A stretch of DNA of 64,000 nucleotides from Pseudomonas sp. R76 (GCF_009834565.1 NZ_CP019428.1:1674001-1738000), one strand, 5' to 3'. Shown: positions 37,420 to 56,780, numbered from the stretch's first letter. Notes: generated from the letters alone by a model not told the origin. Made by a program: numbers and translations.

Positions 37420-38048
37420 GCGTGCAAATGGGCCTGGATTTCAGCCTCGTTGCCCAAGCCCACGAACTGGTGGCGGGTGTTGACGAAGTCGGGCGCGGCC
37501 CGTTGTGTGGCGCAGTCGTGACGGCAGCGGTGATTCTCGACCCGAATCGCCCGATCCTCGGTCTCAACGATTCGAAGAAACTCACCGAAGCCCGTCGTGA
37601 AAAGCTCTATGACGAGATCTGTGAAAAAGCCCTGAGCTGGCACATCGCTCGGGCCGAAGTTGAAGAAATCGATAAGTTGAACATCCTCCACGCGACCATG
37701 CTGGCCATGCAGCGCGCGGTGGAAGGCCTGCACATCACGCCCAAAATGGCGATGATCGACGGCAACCGTTGCCCGAAACTGGCGATGCCGTCAGAAGCGG
37801 TGGTCAAAGGCGATAGCAAGGTTCCGGCTATCGCTGCTGCCTCGATCCTGGCCAAGGTCAGCCGTGACCGTGAAATGGCCGCGTTTGAATTGATCTACCC
37901 CGGCTACGGCATTGGCGGTCACAAAGGTTATCCGACGCCCGTTCATCTGGAAGCCCTGGCTCGCCTTGGCCCCACGCCGATCCACCGCCGCTCGTTTGCC
38001 CCGGTGCGCCAGGCTTACGAGGCGCGTGAGAGCCTCAGCGAGGTTTAG
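37416..38048 (+). CDS. rnhB: Ribonuclease HII
   Basis: A 210-residue nuclease that removes ribonucleotides from RNA-DNA hybrids. The catalytic acids are in [15 protein letters not shown] (Asp, Glu) and MAMIDGNR (Asp), plus a later Asp in [10 protein letters not shown]. It overlaps lpxB by four bases and closes the bamA-to-rnhB series before a hairpin and dnaE. Confidence 0.96.
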   Translation: MSVQMGLDFSLVAQAHELVAGVDEVGRGPLCGAVVTAAVILDPNRPILGLNDSKKLTEARREKLYDEICEKALSWHIARAEVEEIDKLNILHATMLAMQRAVEGLHITPKMAMIDGNRCPKLAMPSEAVVKGDSKVPAIAAASILAKVSRDREMAAFELIYPGYGIGGHKGYPTPVHLEALARLGPTPIHRRSFAPVRQAYEARESLSEV

Positions 38049-38056
38049 TCGCGAGG

Positions 38057-38096
38057 CTGATGTTTTGCTCAAGGCCCGGTACAATCCCGGGCCTTG
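38057..38096 (+). promoter_or_regulatory. Hairpin with embedded promoter-like hexamers before dnaE
   Basis: CAAGGCCCGG (38070-38079) and CCGGGCCTTG (38087-38096) form a stem over a seven-base loop, followed by TTGTTTC. The loop contains TACAAT with CTGATG 17 bases upstream, a fair sigma-70 match. It can be read as the end of the rnhB transcript and as a dnaE promoter. Confidence 0.5.
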
Positions 38097-38125
38097 TTGT
38101 TTCTAAGTTTCTAGACAGGATCACT

Positions 38126-41647
<3,522 letters not shown>

Positions 41648-41776
41648 CGGTCAGATATGTCTGATCTCGACTGAACATTTAATCTCGACCTAAACGCGCC
41701 TCTCCCTTAAGGTAGGGCGCGAATAGACAACCGGCTGGCCAGGCACTCCTTGGCCGTCGACCCAAGACGGACGCTT

Positions 41777-42724
41777 ATGAACCCGAATTTTCTTGATTTC
41801 GAACAGCCGATCGCTGACCTGCAAGCCAAGATTGAAGAATTGCGCCTGGTCGGCAATGACAATTCGCTGAATATCGGCGATGAGATCGCTCGCCTGCAAG
41901 ACAAGAGCAGCACTCTCACCGAGGACATCTTCGGCAAGCTGACCAGCTGGCAGATCGCGCGCCTGGCTCGCCACCCGCGCCGTCCGTACACCCTGGACTA
42001 CATTCAGCACATCTTTACCGAGTTCGACGAGCTGCACGGCGACCGCCACTTCTCCGACGACGCGGCCATCGTGGGCGGTATCGCTCGCCTGGACGACCAG
42101 CCGGTAATGGTCATCGGTCACCAGAAAGGCCGTGAAGTGCGCGAGAAAGTGCGCCGTAACTTCGGTATGCCGCGCCCTGAAGGCTACCGCAAGGCGTGCC
42201 GCCTGATGGAAATGGCCGAGCGCTTCAAGATGCCGATCCTGACCTTCATCGACACCCCGGGTGCCTACCCAGGTATCGACGCCGAAGAGCGCAACCAGAG
42301 CGAAGCAATCGCCTGGAACCTGCGCGTGATGGCCCGCCTGAAAACCCCGATCATCGCCACCGTGATTGGTGAAGGTGGCTCCGGCGGTGCACTGGCCATC
42401 GGCGTCTGCGACCAGCTCAACATGCTGCAATATTCGACCTACGCGGTGATCTCGCCGGAAGGTTGCGCTTCGATCCTGTGGAAAACCGCCGAAAAAGCGC
42501 CGGATGCTGCCGAAGCCATGGGCATCACCGCTGATCGCCTGAAAGGCCTGGGTATCGTAGATAAAGTGATCGCCGAGCCGTTGGGCGGCGCCCATCGCGA
42601 CCCGGTTGCCGCTGCTGCGACTATCCGTGCTGAGCTGGGTTCGCAACTGGCGATGCTCAAGAAGTTCGATAACGAGGCGCTGCTGGCCCGTCGTTACGAG
42701 CGCTTGATGAGCTACGGCCTCTAA
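41777..42724 (+). CDS. accA: Acetyl-CoA carboxylase carboxyltransferase subunit alpha
   Basis: A 315-residue subunit that, with AccD, transfers carboxyl from biotin to acetyl-CoA in the first step of fatty acid synthesis. [40 protein letters not shown] and [20 protein letters not shown] are family blocks. The start at 41777 ([16 protein letters not shown]) is standard. A REPIN-like element follows the stop. Confidence 0.98.
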   Translation: MNPNFLDFEQPIADLQAKIEELRLVGNDNSLNIGDEIARLQDKSSTLTEDIFGKLTSWQIARLARHPRRPYTLDYIQHIFTEFDELHGDRHFSDDAAIVGGIARLDDQPVMVIGHQKGREVREKVRRNFGMPRPEGYRKACRLMEMAERFKMPILTFIDTPGAYPGIDAEERNQSEAIAWNLRVMARLKTPIIATVIGEGGSGGALAIGVCDQLNMLQYSTYAVISPEGCASILWKTAEKAPDAAEAMGITADRLKGLGIVDKVIAEPLGGAHRDPVAAAATIRAELGSQLAMLKKFDNEALLARRYERLMSYGL

Positions 42725-42741
42725 AGTCGACGCAGTCTCAA

Positions 42742-42863
42742 ATGTGGGAGCTGGCTTGTGTGGGAGCTGGCTTGCCTGCGATAGCATCAACTCGGTGTAA
42801 CAGATAACCCGAGTTGCCTGCATCGCGGGCAAGCCCGGCTCCCACACAAGCCCGCTCCCACAT
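42742..42863. repeat. REPIN-like repeat with duplicated nested arms
   Basis: Outer unit ATGTGGGAGCTGGCTTG is immediately followed by a second TGTGGGAGCTGGCTTGCCTG. On the right side CGGGCAAGCCCGGCTCCCAC is followed by ACAAGCCCGCTCCCACAT. Both arms are therefore doubled while the centre (GCATCAACTCGG...CCGAGTTGC) stays single. Located between accA and tilS. Confidence 0.85.
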
Positions 42864-42916
42864 TTGCTTTGTGTATGCTGGGTTATCGCATTCCAGATTG
42901 ATGGCGGTACTTTGTT

Positions 42917-44236
42917 ATGAAGCCGGCTCTATCCGCCAAGCTCCTGCAAACTCTGGCTCCCTGGCTCAATGCGCCAGCCTGGCATATCGCGTTCTCGGGC
43001 GGGCTTGATTCCACGGTCCTGCTGCATCTCCTGGCCAGTCTGGCCAAAACCAACATTCTGCCGCCGCTCAGCGCTGTCCATATTCATCATGGCCTGCAAT
43101 CTGCCGCTGACGCCTGGCCCAATCATTGCCAAACAGTATGTGACAGCCTGGGCGTGCCCCTGCGGGTGATGCGCGTGCAAGTCCAACTCGGCGCAAGCCT
43201 TGAGCGTGCGGCGCGTGAGGCGCGTTATCAGGCGTTTACCGAGGTCACCGGGGCAGGGGAGGTGTTGCTCACCGGGCAGCATCGCGACGATCAGGCTGAA
43301 ACCTTGTTGTTTCGCCTGCTGCGTGGGGCTGGCGTGCGTGGGTTGGCGGCCATGCCCGTGCATCGCCCTTTGGCGGATGGCCACTTGGTGCGGCCGCTGC
43401 TGGAAGCCTCGCGCGCTGAATTGGAAGCCTACGCCCGTGAGCATCAGTTGGCCTGGATCGAAGATCCCTCCAATGCTGATCCACGCTTCTCGAGAAATTA
43501 TCTGCGTCACCGTGTTTTCCCTGCGCTGACGCAGCGTTGGCCCCAAGCGGTCGCCAGCCTGGCCCGTACTGCTGAGCACCTGAGCGAAGCCCAGGGCCTG
43601 CTCGACGAATTGGCGAAGATGGACCTGCGCGCCGCCGACCAACCTTCGCCGTTTCTCTGGCTGGCCTTGCCGTCGCTGGCCCTTGCGCCATTACGCGAAC
43701 TTTCCGACGCCCGTCAACGCAATGCCCTGCGTCACTGGCTGACACCGCTGACCCGCTTACCCGACAGCGACCACTGGGCGGGCTGGTATTCCCTGCGTGA
43801 TGCCAAGGGTGACGCACAACCGTTGTGGCGCCTGGCCGACGGCCAACTGCATCGTTGCGGTGAGCGCCTTTGGTGGCTGCCTACCACTTGGTCGGAATTT
43901 TCCGACGCTATGGTGAGCTGGCCCGATCCGCAAAAACCACTAGAGTTACCCGGCAATGGCCAGCTCAAGTTTATTGGCGGTGCCCCCGAAGGCCTGTTGT
44001 CGGTCCGTTACCGCCAGGGCGGCGAAATCATCGAAGTGCCAGGTCGAGGCCGTCGGGACCTGAAGCGTCTGCTTAACGAACGTGCGGTGCCCGGCTTCAT
44101 CCGTGGCAGATTGCCGCTCCTCTATCAGGGCGAGCAATTGCTGGCAGTCCCAACCCTTGCGGGGCTATGGGCCAGCGCGTCTGGCGACTGGCAATTACAT
44201 TGGATGCCACAGATCTGCGATCAAGGTTTGAGCTGA
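42917..44236 (+). CDS. tilS: tRNA(Ile)-lysidine synthetase
   Basis: A 439-residue ATP enzyme that converts the wobble C34 of tRNA-Ile2 to lysidine, making it read AUA. The PP-loop AFSGGLDSTVLLHLLA is at ~24-39, with GQHRDDQAETLLFRLLRG and RFSRNYLRHRVFPAL downstream; the C-terminal TilS domain includes GGEIIEVPGRGRRDLKRLLN. The ATG at 42917 follows a Met-rich region with no clear Shine-Dalgarno. A promoter for pyrG overlaps the tilS end. Confidence 0.95.
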   Translation: MKPALSAKLLQTLAPWLNAPAWHIAFSGGLDSTVLLHLLASLAKTNILPPLSAVHIHHGLQSAADAWPNHCQTVCDSLGVPLRVMRVQVQLGASLERAAREARYQAFTEVTGAGEVLLTGQHRDDQAETLLFRLLRGAGVRGLAAMPVHRPLADGHLVRPLLEASRAELEAYAREHQLAWIEDPSNADPRFSRNYLRHRVFPALTQRWPQAVASLARTAEHLSEAQGLLDELAKMDLRAADQPSPFLWLALPSLALAPLRELSDARQRNALRHWLTPLTRLPDSDHWAGWYSLRDAKGDAQPLWRLADGQLHRCGERLWWLPTTWSEFSDAMVSWPDPQKPLELPGNGQLKFIGGAPEGLLSVRYRQGGEIIEVPGRGRRDLKRLLNERAVPGFIRGRLPLLYQGEQLLAVPTLAGLWASASGDWQLHWMPQICDQGLS

Positions 44237-44256
44237 TAGAGCCTTTCCGGTAGACT
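44228..44256 (+). promoter_or_regulatory. Promoter-like sequence for pyrG, at the tilS stop
   Basis: TTGAGC and TAGACT separated by 17 bases, overlapping the tilS stop codon. The ~245-base leader to pyrG that follows contains no gene; it has a T-run (CGGTTTTTTTG near 44,401) but no clear stem before it. Confidence 0.5.
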
Positions 44257-44488
44257 ACGCTCCCTTCTTGATACAACTTCTGTGGATTCGACTGAATCGC
44301 AGCAGTTGCCGATTACCAAGCAGTCTTTGCTGGGCGATTCCAAAAAATGTGTAGCGATCAACGTACCGGTGTTTCATTGCTGGTCTGTCACAACGCGGCG
44401 GTTTTTTTGAAAGGTGCACTGTGATTAATGCAGGTGATCGGGGGCTTCGGCCTTCCTTCGCTTTCCCCGGCGGCTCGGACCGCTTTAA

Positions 44489-46992
<2,504 letters not shown>

Positions 46993-47027
46993 GCGCCATT
47001 TCTCCGGTAGACTTTCCCTCGCTTTAC

Positions 47028-48439
<1,412 letters not shown>

Positions 48440-48533
48440 TCGCTCCTTGATGGTAAAGCGTGGTAAAAAGTCAGCGGATTACGTCGGAAAAACCACGACA
48501 GCGTGAATTTCGCCGCTAATCTGATGGCTATCA

Positions 48534-48565
48534 AGCACAAGCCTGGTTCATCCAGGCTTCGTGCT
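48534..48565 (+). terminator. Hairpin between eno and ftsB
   Basis: AGCAC-AAGCCTGG, loop TTCAT, CCAGGCTT-C-GTGCT: a 13-base stem with one bulged C, ~95 bases after eno. No T-run follows, so termination is uncertain. Confidence 0.4.
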
Positions 48566-48623
48566 ATCAGTTGCTTCAAAAGTTTTGCATGGCTGTCTTT
48601 TTTTACTGGATACCCGGATTTCG

Positions 48624-48902
48624 ATGCGCAGTCCCAATTGGTTGTTCCTCGTCTTGCTCTTATTGCTGGCTGGCCTGCAGTACCGCCTATGGGTCGGTAA
48701 TGGCAGCTTTGCGCAGGTGAAAGAACTGACCCAGCAAATTGCCGATCAGCACGCCGAAAACGAAATCCTGCTGGAGCGCAACCGCGTGCTTGATGCCGAA
48801 GTGCTTGAGCTGAAAAAAGGCACCGAGACCGTTGAAGAACGGGCGCGTCATGAGTTGGGCATGGTCAAGGAGGGTGAAACCCTCTACCAGTTGGCCCAAT
48901 GA
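48624..48902 (+). CDS. ftsB: Cell division protein FtsB
   Basis: A 92-residue bitopic inner-membrane protein of the FtsQLB divisome complex. An N-terminal helix (SPNWLFLVLLLLLAGLQYRL, residues ~3-22) is followed by a periplasmic coiled coil (VKELTQQIADQHAENEILLE) and the C-terminal ERARHELGMVKEGETLYQL. The ATG at 48624 (MRSPNWLF) gives the standard length; the frame extends 21 codons upstream with no similarity. It overlaps ispD by four bases. Confidence 0.95.
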   Translation: MRSPNWLFLVLLLLLAGLQYRLWVGNGSFAQVKELTQQIADQHAENEILLERNRVLDAEVLELKKGTETVEERARHELGMVKEGETLYQLAQ

Positions 48903-49606
48903 GTAACAGTTTACCGGCCTTCTGGGCCGTGATTCCTGCCGCGGGCGTTGGTGCCCGTATGGCCGCGGACCGTCCCAAGCAATATCTGCAACTGGGCGGG
49001 CGCACTATTCTCGAACACAGCCTTGGCTGTTTCCTCGATCATCCTGGTCTCAAGGGGCTGGTGATCAGTCTTGCGGTAGATGACCCCTATTGGCCAAGCC
49101 TGTCGAGTGCCAACGACTCTCGCATTGTGCGCGCGGACGGCGGCGACGAGCGCTCGGGTTCAGTACTCAATGCGTTGCTGCAACTCAATGCACTCGGCGC
49201 CAGCGATGACGACTGGGTGCTGGTGCACGATGCCGCGCGCCCTAACCTGAGCCGTGATGACCTCGACAAGCTGTTGGCGGAACTCGCGGATGATCCGGTC
49301 GGCGGCTTGCTCGCCGTACCCGCGCGCGACACCCTCAAGCGTGTCGACAAGCGCGGCCGCGTGGTCGAAACCGTCGACCGCAGCCTGATCTGGCAAGCCT
49401 ACACGCCGCAGATGTTCCGCCTCGGCGCCTTGCACCGTGCCTTGGCCGACAGCCTGGTCGCAGACGCAGTGATCACCGACGAAGCCTCGGCCATGGAATG
49501 GTCTGGCCAGGCACCACGCCTGATCGAAGGGCGCGCGGACAACATCAAGGTCACGCGTCCCGAAGACCTGGAGTGGCTCAGGTTGCGGTGGGCAAACCGC
49601 AGATAG
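48899..49606 (+). CDS. ispD: 2-C-methyl-D-erythritol 4-phosphate cytidylyltransferase
   Basis: A 235-residue enzyme of the MEP isoprenoid pathway making CDP-methylerythritol from MEP and CTP. The nucleotide motif AVIPAAGVGARMAADRPKQY is near the N-terminus, and LVHDAARPNLSRDDLDKLL is the mid-protein block. It overlaps ftsB by four bases (ATGA). The pathway partner ispF is 3 kb further on, separated by the formaldehyde genes. Confidence 0.96.
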   Translation: MSNSLPAFWAVIPAAGVGARMAADRPKQYLQLGGRTILEHSLGCFLDHPGLKGLVISLAVDDPYWPSLSSANDSRIVRADGGDERSGSVLNALLQLNALGASDDDWVLVHDAARPNLSRDDLDKLLAELADDPVGGLLAVPARDTLKRVDKRGRVVETVDRSLIWQAYTPQMFRLGALHRALADSLVADAVITDEASAMEWSGQAPRLIEGRADNIKVTRPEDLEWLRLRWANRR

Positions 49607-49628
49607 TCAGTGACACCGTGTCGACTTC

Positions 49629-49694
49629 ATCGCAGGCAAGCCAGCTCCCACAGTTGAAATGCAATTCCCTGTGGGAGTCGGGCTTGCCCGCGAT
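49629..49694. repeat. REPIN-like pair in reversed orientation
   Basis: Here the left copy reads ATCGCAGGCAAGCCAGCTCC (49629-49652) and the right copy TGTGGGAGTCGGGCTTGCCC (49670-49694), so the CCCACA/TGTGGG ends face inward, opposite to the other elements. Lies between ispD and the LysR gene. Confidence 0.82.
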
Positions 49695-49717
49695 GAGGCC
49701 CGAACAGTCGCCCCAAA

Positions 49718-50614
49718 TTACGCGCTGTACTCCGGCCGCTCAGCCAACCCCTCCTTCAAAAAATCCACCAGCTTCCTGACTTTCGGCGACAAATGCCGTT
49801 GCTGTGGGTACAGCGCCCACACCGCTGTGTTCGGCGGTTGATGGGCTTCGAGCAACGGCACCAGGGCGCCACTGTGCAGATGCTCCAGCACGTAATAGTC
49901 CGGCAGCTGGCACAACCCGACGCCTTGCAATGCAGCGTCCAGCACCGCTTGCCCACTGTTGCAGCGCCAGTTGCCCTGCACGCGTTGTGAGAATTCGCGC
50001 CCGTCCTGGGCGAGTTGCCAGATATCCGAGCTGCCGATCAGGCAGTTATGCCGACTCAATTCCGACAAACTATGTGGCCGACCATACCGGGCCAGGTAGG
50101 AAGGTGACGCACACAAATACATGCGCCGTGGCGCCAAGCGACTGGCAACCATGCGCGAGTCTTGCAGGCGGCCGAGGCGGATCGCCAGGTCGAGGCCTTC
50201 ATGCACCAGGTCCAGCTGGCGATTGGTCAGCTCGATATCGACGCGCAGTTGCGGGCAGAGCCCCATGAACCGCGTGACCAGCGGCACAATAAAGCGCTCG
50301 CCGTACGCCACCGCGCAGGTCATGCGCAACATGCCCTTGGGTTCACTGGTGAGGTCGCCCACGGCGCGCAAGGCTTCTTCGCGACCATCCTGTAAACGCT
50401 GGCAGTGCTGCAGGAAGGTCTGGCCGGCCTCGGTCAAGGTCACTTTGCGGGTGCTGCGATACAGCAATCGCGTTTGCAACCGCTCCTCCAAGCGTGCGAC
50501 CTGGCGGCTGATGTGCGACGACGACACGCCCAGGCGTTCGGCAGCCGCCGTAAATTGGCTGCATTCGGCCACCGCGACAAACTCATCAATGCCTTCCCAG
50601 CGGTTCTCCAGCAT
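49718..50614 (-). CDS. LysR-family transcriptional regulator beside frmA
   Basis: A 298-residue LysR-type regulator. The helix-turn-helix region is at ~18-45 (FVAVAECSQFTAAAERLGVS then SSHISRQVARLEERL), followed by the linker helix and a two-lobed effector domain (TCAVAYGERFIVPLVTRFM, DLAIRLGRLQDSRMVASRL). It is divergent from frmA with 109 bases between the two starts, the classical layout for a LysR regulator of the neighbouring operon. In P. aeruginosa the regulator at this place (GfnR) activates the formaldehyde pathway, so that role is the likely one here; effector unknown. Confidence 0.9.
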   Translation of the reverse strand: MLENRWEGIDEFVAVAECSQFTAAAERLGVSSSHISRQVARLEERLQTRLLYRSTRKVTLTEAGQTFLQHCQRLQDGREEALRAVGDLTSEPKGMLRMTCAVAYGERFIVPLVTRFMGLCPQLRVDIELTNRQLDLVHEGLDLAIRLGRLQDSRMVASRLAPRRMYLCASPSYLARYGRPHSLSELSRHNCLIGSSDIWQLAQDGREFSQRVQGNWRCNSGQAVLDAALQGVGLCQLPDYYVLEHLHSGALVPLLEAHQPPNTAVWALYPQQRHLSPKVRKLVDFLKEGLAERPEYSA

Positions 50615-50705
50615 CTCGATTATCCCTGTACGGCAATAAAGTTTTGCTTTGGGCCGGATTATTAATCACTGAGCCATGTTTTACACTCACCGCCTCAGTT
50701 TTTAA

Positions 50706-51836
<1,131 letters not shown>

Positions 51837-51844
51837 GGTCGGCC

Positions 51845-52690
51845 ATGAGTCTGGAAAACCTGTCCTGCCAGAAGAGCTTCGGCGGCTGGCATAAACGCTA
51901 CAAGCATCATTCCGATGTGCTCGATTGCGACATGACCTTCGCCGTCTACTTGCCGCCGCAAGCGGAGCAGGGCGGCAAGCTGCCGGTGGTGTACTGGCTG
52001 TCCGGGCTGACCTGCACCGATGAAAACTTCATGCAGAAGGCCGGCGCGCAGCGCGTGGCCGCCGAGCTGGGGCTGATTATCGTCGCGCCGGACACCAGCC
52101 CGCGTGGCCCGGGTGTGCCGGGCGACCCGGACAACGCGTGGGATTTCGGCCTGGGTGCCGGCTTCTACTTGAACGCCACGCAGGAACCCTGGGCCAAGCA
52201 CTATCGGATGCACGACTACGTGGTGCAGGAATTGCCTGCGTTGGTTGAAGCGCATTTCCCGGCATCGGATAAACGCGGCATCAGCGGTCACTCCATGGGC
52301 GGCCACGGTGCATTGGTGTGTGCCTTGCGCAACCCGGGGCGTTACCAGTCGGTGTCAGCCTTTTCGCCGATCAACAACCCGATGGATTGCCCGTGGGGCC
52401 AGAAAGCCTTTTCCCGCTACTTGGGCGAAGAGCGCTCGAAGTGGCGCGAATGGGATGCCTGCGTGCTGATCAGCGAAGCCTCGCAAAAGCTGCCATTGCT
52501 GGTGGATCAAGGCGACCGCGACGATTTTCTCGCCGTGCAGCTCAAGCCCGAAGCCCTGCAGCAAGCAGCCAAGGCCGCCAACCATCCGCTGGAACTGCGC
52601 CTGCAACCTGGCTACGACCACAGCTACTTCTTTATCGCCAGCTTCATCGAAGATCATTTGCGACATCATGGTCGTGCTTTGCTCGGTTAA
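51845..52690 (+). CDS. fghA: S-formylglutathione hydrolase
   Basis: A 281-residue esterase releasing formate and glutathione from S-formylglutathione. The nucleophile is in [16 protein letters not shown] (GHSMGG, Ser ~148), with Asp and His of the triad in [11 protein letters not shown] and [14 protein letters not shown]. The opening [20 protein letters not shown] is typical. It follows frmA by 8 bases and completes glutathione-dependent formaldehyde detoxification. Also called frmB in E. coli. Confidence 0.96.
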   Translation: MSLENLSCQKSFGGWHKRYKHHSDVLDCDMTFAVYLPPQAEQGGKLPVVYWLSGLTCTDENFMQKAGAQRVAAELGLIIVAPDTSPRGPGVPGDPDNAWDFGLGAGFYLNATQEPWAKHYRMHDYVVQELPALVEAHFPASDKRGISGHSMGGHGALVCALRNPGRYQSVSAFSPINNPMDCPWGQKAFSRYLGEERSKWREWDACVLISEASQKLPLLVDQGDRDDFLAVQLKPEALQQAAKAANHPLELRLQPGYDHSYFFIASFIEDHLRHHGRALLG

Positions 52691-52714
52691 TGTGAGGCAA
52701 AAGTAGGTAGAATC

Positions 52715-52744
52715 ACGCCCTGAATTAAATCGGGGCGTTTTTTT
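52715..52744 (+). terminator. Terminator-like hairpin abutting the ispF start codon
   Basis: ACGCCC pairs with GGGCGT over a 12-base A/T-rich loop, then TTTTTTT ends directly at the ispF ATG. TAGAAT at 52708-52713 could be the -10 of a promoter for ispF, with no convincing -35. Confidence 0.65.
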
Positions 52745-53218
52745 ATGCGTATTGGCCACGGCTATGATGTGCACCGTTTCGCCGAAGGCGATTTCATCAC
52801 CTTGGGCGGCGTGCGCATTGCACACCACCATGGGTTGCTGGCTCATTCCGACGGCGACGTTGTGTTGCATGCCTTGAGCGATGCGTTGCTCGGCGCGGCG
52901 GCGTTGGGCGATATCGGCAAACACTTTCCGGACACCGACCCTACGTTCAAGGGCGCGGACAGCCGTGTGTTGCTGCGCCATGTGGTTGGCCTGATCCACG
53001 CCAAAGGCTGGAAGGTCGGCAACGTCGACAACACCATCGTGGCCCAGGCGCCGAAAATGGCTCCGCACATTGAATCGATGCGCGCACTGATTGCCGCAGA
53101 TCTGCAAATTGAACTGGATCAAGTCAACGTGAAAGCCACCACCACCGAAAAGCTCGGGTTTACCGGCCGGGAAGAGGGCATCGCGGTGCACTCCGTTGCC
53201 TTGTTGCTGCGCGCATGA
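52745..53218 (+). CDS. ispF: 2-C-methyl-D-erythritol 2,4-cyclodiphosphate synthase
   Basis: A 157-residue trimeric zinc enzyme of the MEP pathway. The metal ligands are in [11 protein letters not shown] (Asp, His) and [19 protein letters not shown] (His); [14 protein letters not shown] and [18 protein letters not shown] are further family blocks. No purine-rich ribosome site is visible apart from GGGG ten bases upstream, because the T-run of the preceding hairpin reaches the ATG. The stop overlaps truD by four bases (ATGA). Confidence 0.97.
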   Translation: MRIGHGYDVHRFAEGDFITLGGVRIAHHHGLLAHSDGDVVLHALSDALLGAAALGDIGKHFPDTDPTFKGADSRVLLRHVVGLIHAKGWKVGNVDNTIVAQAPKMAPHIESMRALIAADLQIELDQVNVKATTTEKLGFTGREEGIAVHSVALLLRA

Positions 53219-54260
53219 ATGACCTGCAACTGTTGGGCCCACGGGCCTATGGCGAGGCCTTGGGCAGCGCGGTCCTGAAAGCGACGGCTGAAGATTTCCA
53301 GGTCGACGAAGTGCTGGATATCCCGCTGACCGGCGACGGCGAGCACCTGTGGTTATGGGTAGAGAAGCGTGGCCTGAATACCGAAGAAGCCGCGCGGCGT
53401 ATCGCCAAGGCCGCCGGCGTGCCGTTGCGCACCGTCAGTTATGCCGGGCTCAAGGACCGCCAGGCGTTGACCCGCCAGTGGTTCAGCATACAACTGCCGG
53501 GCAAGGCCGACCCGGACATGAGCGGTGCGGAAAACGACACCCTCAAGATCCTCAAAATGGCCCGTCACAAGCGTAAGCTGCAGCGCGGCGCGCACTCAGC
53601 CAACGGTTTTACCTTGCGCCTGACCCAATTGGCCGGCGACACCGCTGCCATCGACGCGCGGTTGCAACTGATTGCCCAGCATGGCATCCCCAATTACTTC
53701 GGCGCGCAGCGTTTCGGCCATAACGGTGGCAACGTGGTGGACGCGCGTGAATGGGCAGCGCGCAAGGCCTTGCCGGAGCAGCGCAATGTGCGTTCGCGAC
53801 TGCTGTCCACCGCGCGTAGCTTTTTGTTCAACAAAGTCTTGGCGGCGCGTGTGGCAGACGGTTCCTGGCAGCGCGCCCAGGTCGGCGACCTGTTGGCGTT
53901 CACCGACAGCCGCAGTTTCTTCCCCGCGGGGGAGGCTGAATGCAGCGACCCGCGCCTGGCCATACTGGACCTGCACCCCACCGGGCCGCAGTGGGGCGAG
54001 GGCGATTCGCCCGCCACCGGTGCAACCCACGCGCTGGAGCAAGCCGTCGCCGCCAGCGAAGCCGACCTGCGCGATTGGCTGGTGAATGCCGGCATGAGCC
54101 AGGAACGGCGCATTCTGCGACTGCCCATTGGCGGGTTGACGTGGCATTATCCCTCGCTGGACATTCTGCAATTGGAATTCGTCCTGCCGGCCGGATGCTT
54201 CGCCACTGTGTTGGTGCGCGAGCTTGTTGATCTGGTGCCGGTGGGGCAGACGGACAACCC

Positions 54261-54273
<13 letters not shown>
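53215..54273 (+). CDS. truD: tRNA pseudouridine(13) synthase TruD
   Basis: A 352-residue pseudouridine synthase modifying U13 of tRNA-Glu. The catalytic Asp lies in [18 protein letters not shown] (~80), and [19 protein letters not shown] is the second signature. It overlaps ispF by four bases and its 3' end overlaps surE by 13 bases in another frame. The order ispF-truD-surE-pcm-nlpD-rpoS is conserved from E. coli to Pseudomonas. Confidence 0.96.
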
Positions 54274-55687
<1,414 letters not shown>

Positions 55688-55896
55688 TCATTTGTTCGCA
55701 CACAGTGAATTCTGTGGGTGGGGATGTGTCTTACAGCGGGGCTTATTGAGTCAACATGAATAGACGCCGGCCTTAAACATGATGAATTTTTCGTTTCAGT
55801 CGTGTGCCGGTAAAAGTCCAATGCCCAGTTATACTTGCGTCATATTTCAGGCCTGATACAGGCGTTCATGTTCAGCCACCACAAAGGGAGCGGCGG

Positions 55897-56739
55897 GTGA
55901 GTCTCACAGGTCTTGCGCAGCGTATGAGTAAAACAAGCTTTCAGCGACTGGTGCTTGGCCTTGTCTTGAGTTCCTTATTGGCGGGTTGCTCCAGCTCTCC
56001 CTCCAGTGGCGCGCGGGTTGTCGACCGAAGTAAGGCCAGCGCCGTGCCGCAAAAACCGACGGTCACCACCGGGCAATATGTAGTGCGAAAGGGGGACACG
56101 ATGTTCTCGATCGCTTTCCGCTACGGCTGGGATTACAAGGCGCTGGCAGCGCGTAACAATATTCCTGTGCCGTACACGATACATCCGGGGCAAACCATTC
56201 GTTTCGATGGGCGCACCGGTTCTGCGCCTACGGCAGTTGTGACAAATTCCGGATCTTCGCCTTCCTCCTCGAGCAGAACCACGATCATCACTCGGCCTGC
56301 AGGCAGCGCCACGCCTACGGTTGCGAGCAAGCCGGCACCCGCGCCGCTGCCGCCTGCAGGGCCTGCGCCGACCGGTTGGGGATGGCCTTCAAACGGAGTA
56401 TTAATTGGAAAATTCTCTTCAAACGGTAGTTTGAATAAAGGCATTGATATCGCCGGGGATTTGGGACAGCCTGTTTTAGCTGCGTCTGATGGGACAGTGG
56501 TGTACGCCGGGAGTGGTTTACGGGGCTACGGCGAGCTGGTCATCATCAAACACAGCGATACCTACGTCAGTGCCTACGGTCATAACCGCAGGTTGTTGGT
56601 TCGGGAGGGGCAGCAGGTCAAAGTCGGACAGACAATTGCCGAAATGGGGTCAACGGGTACGGACCGGGTGAAACTGCACTTTGAGATTCGCCGTCAAGGG
56701 AAGCCTGTAGATCCGCTGCAATTCCTACCCCGTCGTTGA
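55897..56739 (+). CDS. nlpD: LysM and M23-domain lipoprotein NlpD
   Basis: A 280-residue outer-membrane lipoprotein that activates the cell-division amidase AmiC. A lipobox SLLAGCSSS puts the acylated Cys at ~30. A LysM domain follows (GQYVVRKGDTMFSIAFRYGW), then a Ser/Pro/Ala-rich linker and a C-terminal M23 domain. The M23 metal residues are degenerate: NKGIDIAG has Asn where catalytic members have His, and KLHFEI has Lys where they have His, as expected of an activator. GTG at 55897 is chosen because AAGGGAG stands 7 bases before it. The rpoS promoter normally lies inside nlpD. Confidence 0.94.
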   Translation: MSLTGLAQRMSKTSFQRLVLGLVLSSLLAGCSSSPSSGARVVDRSKASAVPQKPTVTTGQYVVRKGDTMFSIAFRYGWDYKALAARNNIPVPYTIHPGQTIRFDGRTGSAPTAVVTNSGSSPSSSSRTTIITRPAGSATPTVASKPAPAPLPPAGPAPTGWGWPSNGVLIGKFSSNGSLNKGIDIAGDLGQPVLAASDGTVVYAGSGLRGYGELVIIKHSDTYVSAYGHNRRLLVREGQQVKVGQTIAEMGSTGTDRVKLHFEIRRQGKPVDPLQFLPRR

Positions 56740-56749
56740 TGTGTTGCAC

Positions 56750-56780
56750 AGCCTGTTCCCTCACGTAGAAGGAACAGGCT
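56750..56780 (+). terminator. Hairpin in the nlpD-rpoS gap
   Basis: AGCCTGTTCC (56750-56759) pairs perfectly with GGAACAGGCT (56771-56780), 11 bases after the nlpD stop. No T-run follows; transcripts from within nlpD must pass it to reach rpoS, so it is a leader structure or weak terminator. Confidence 0.5.
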
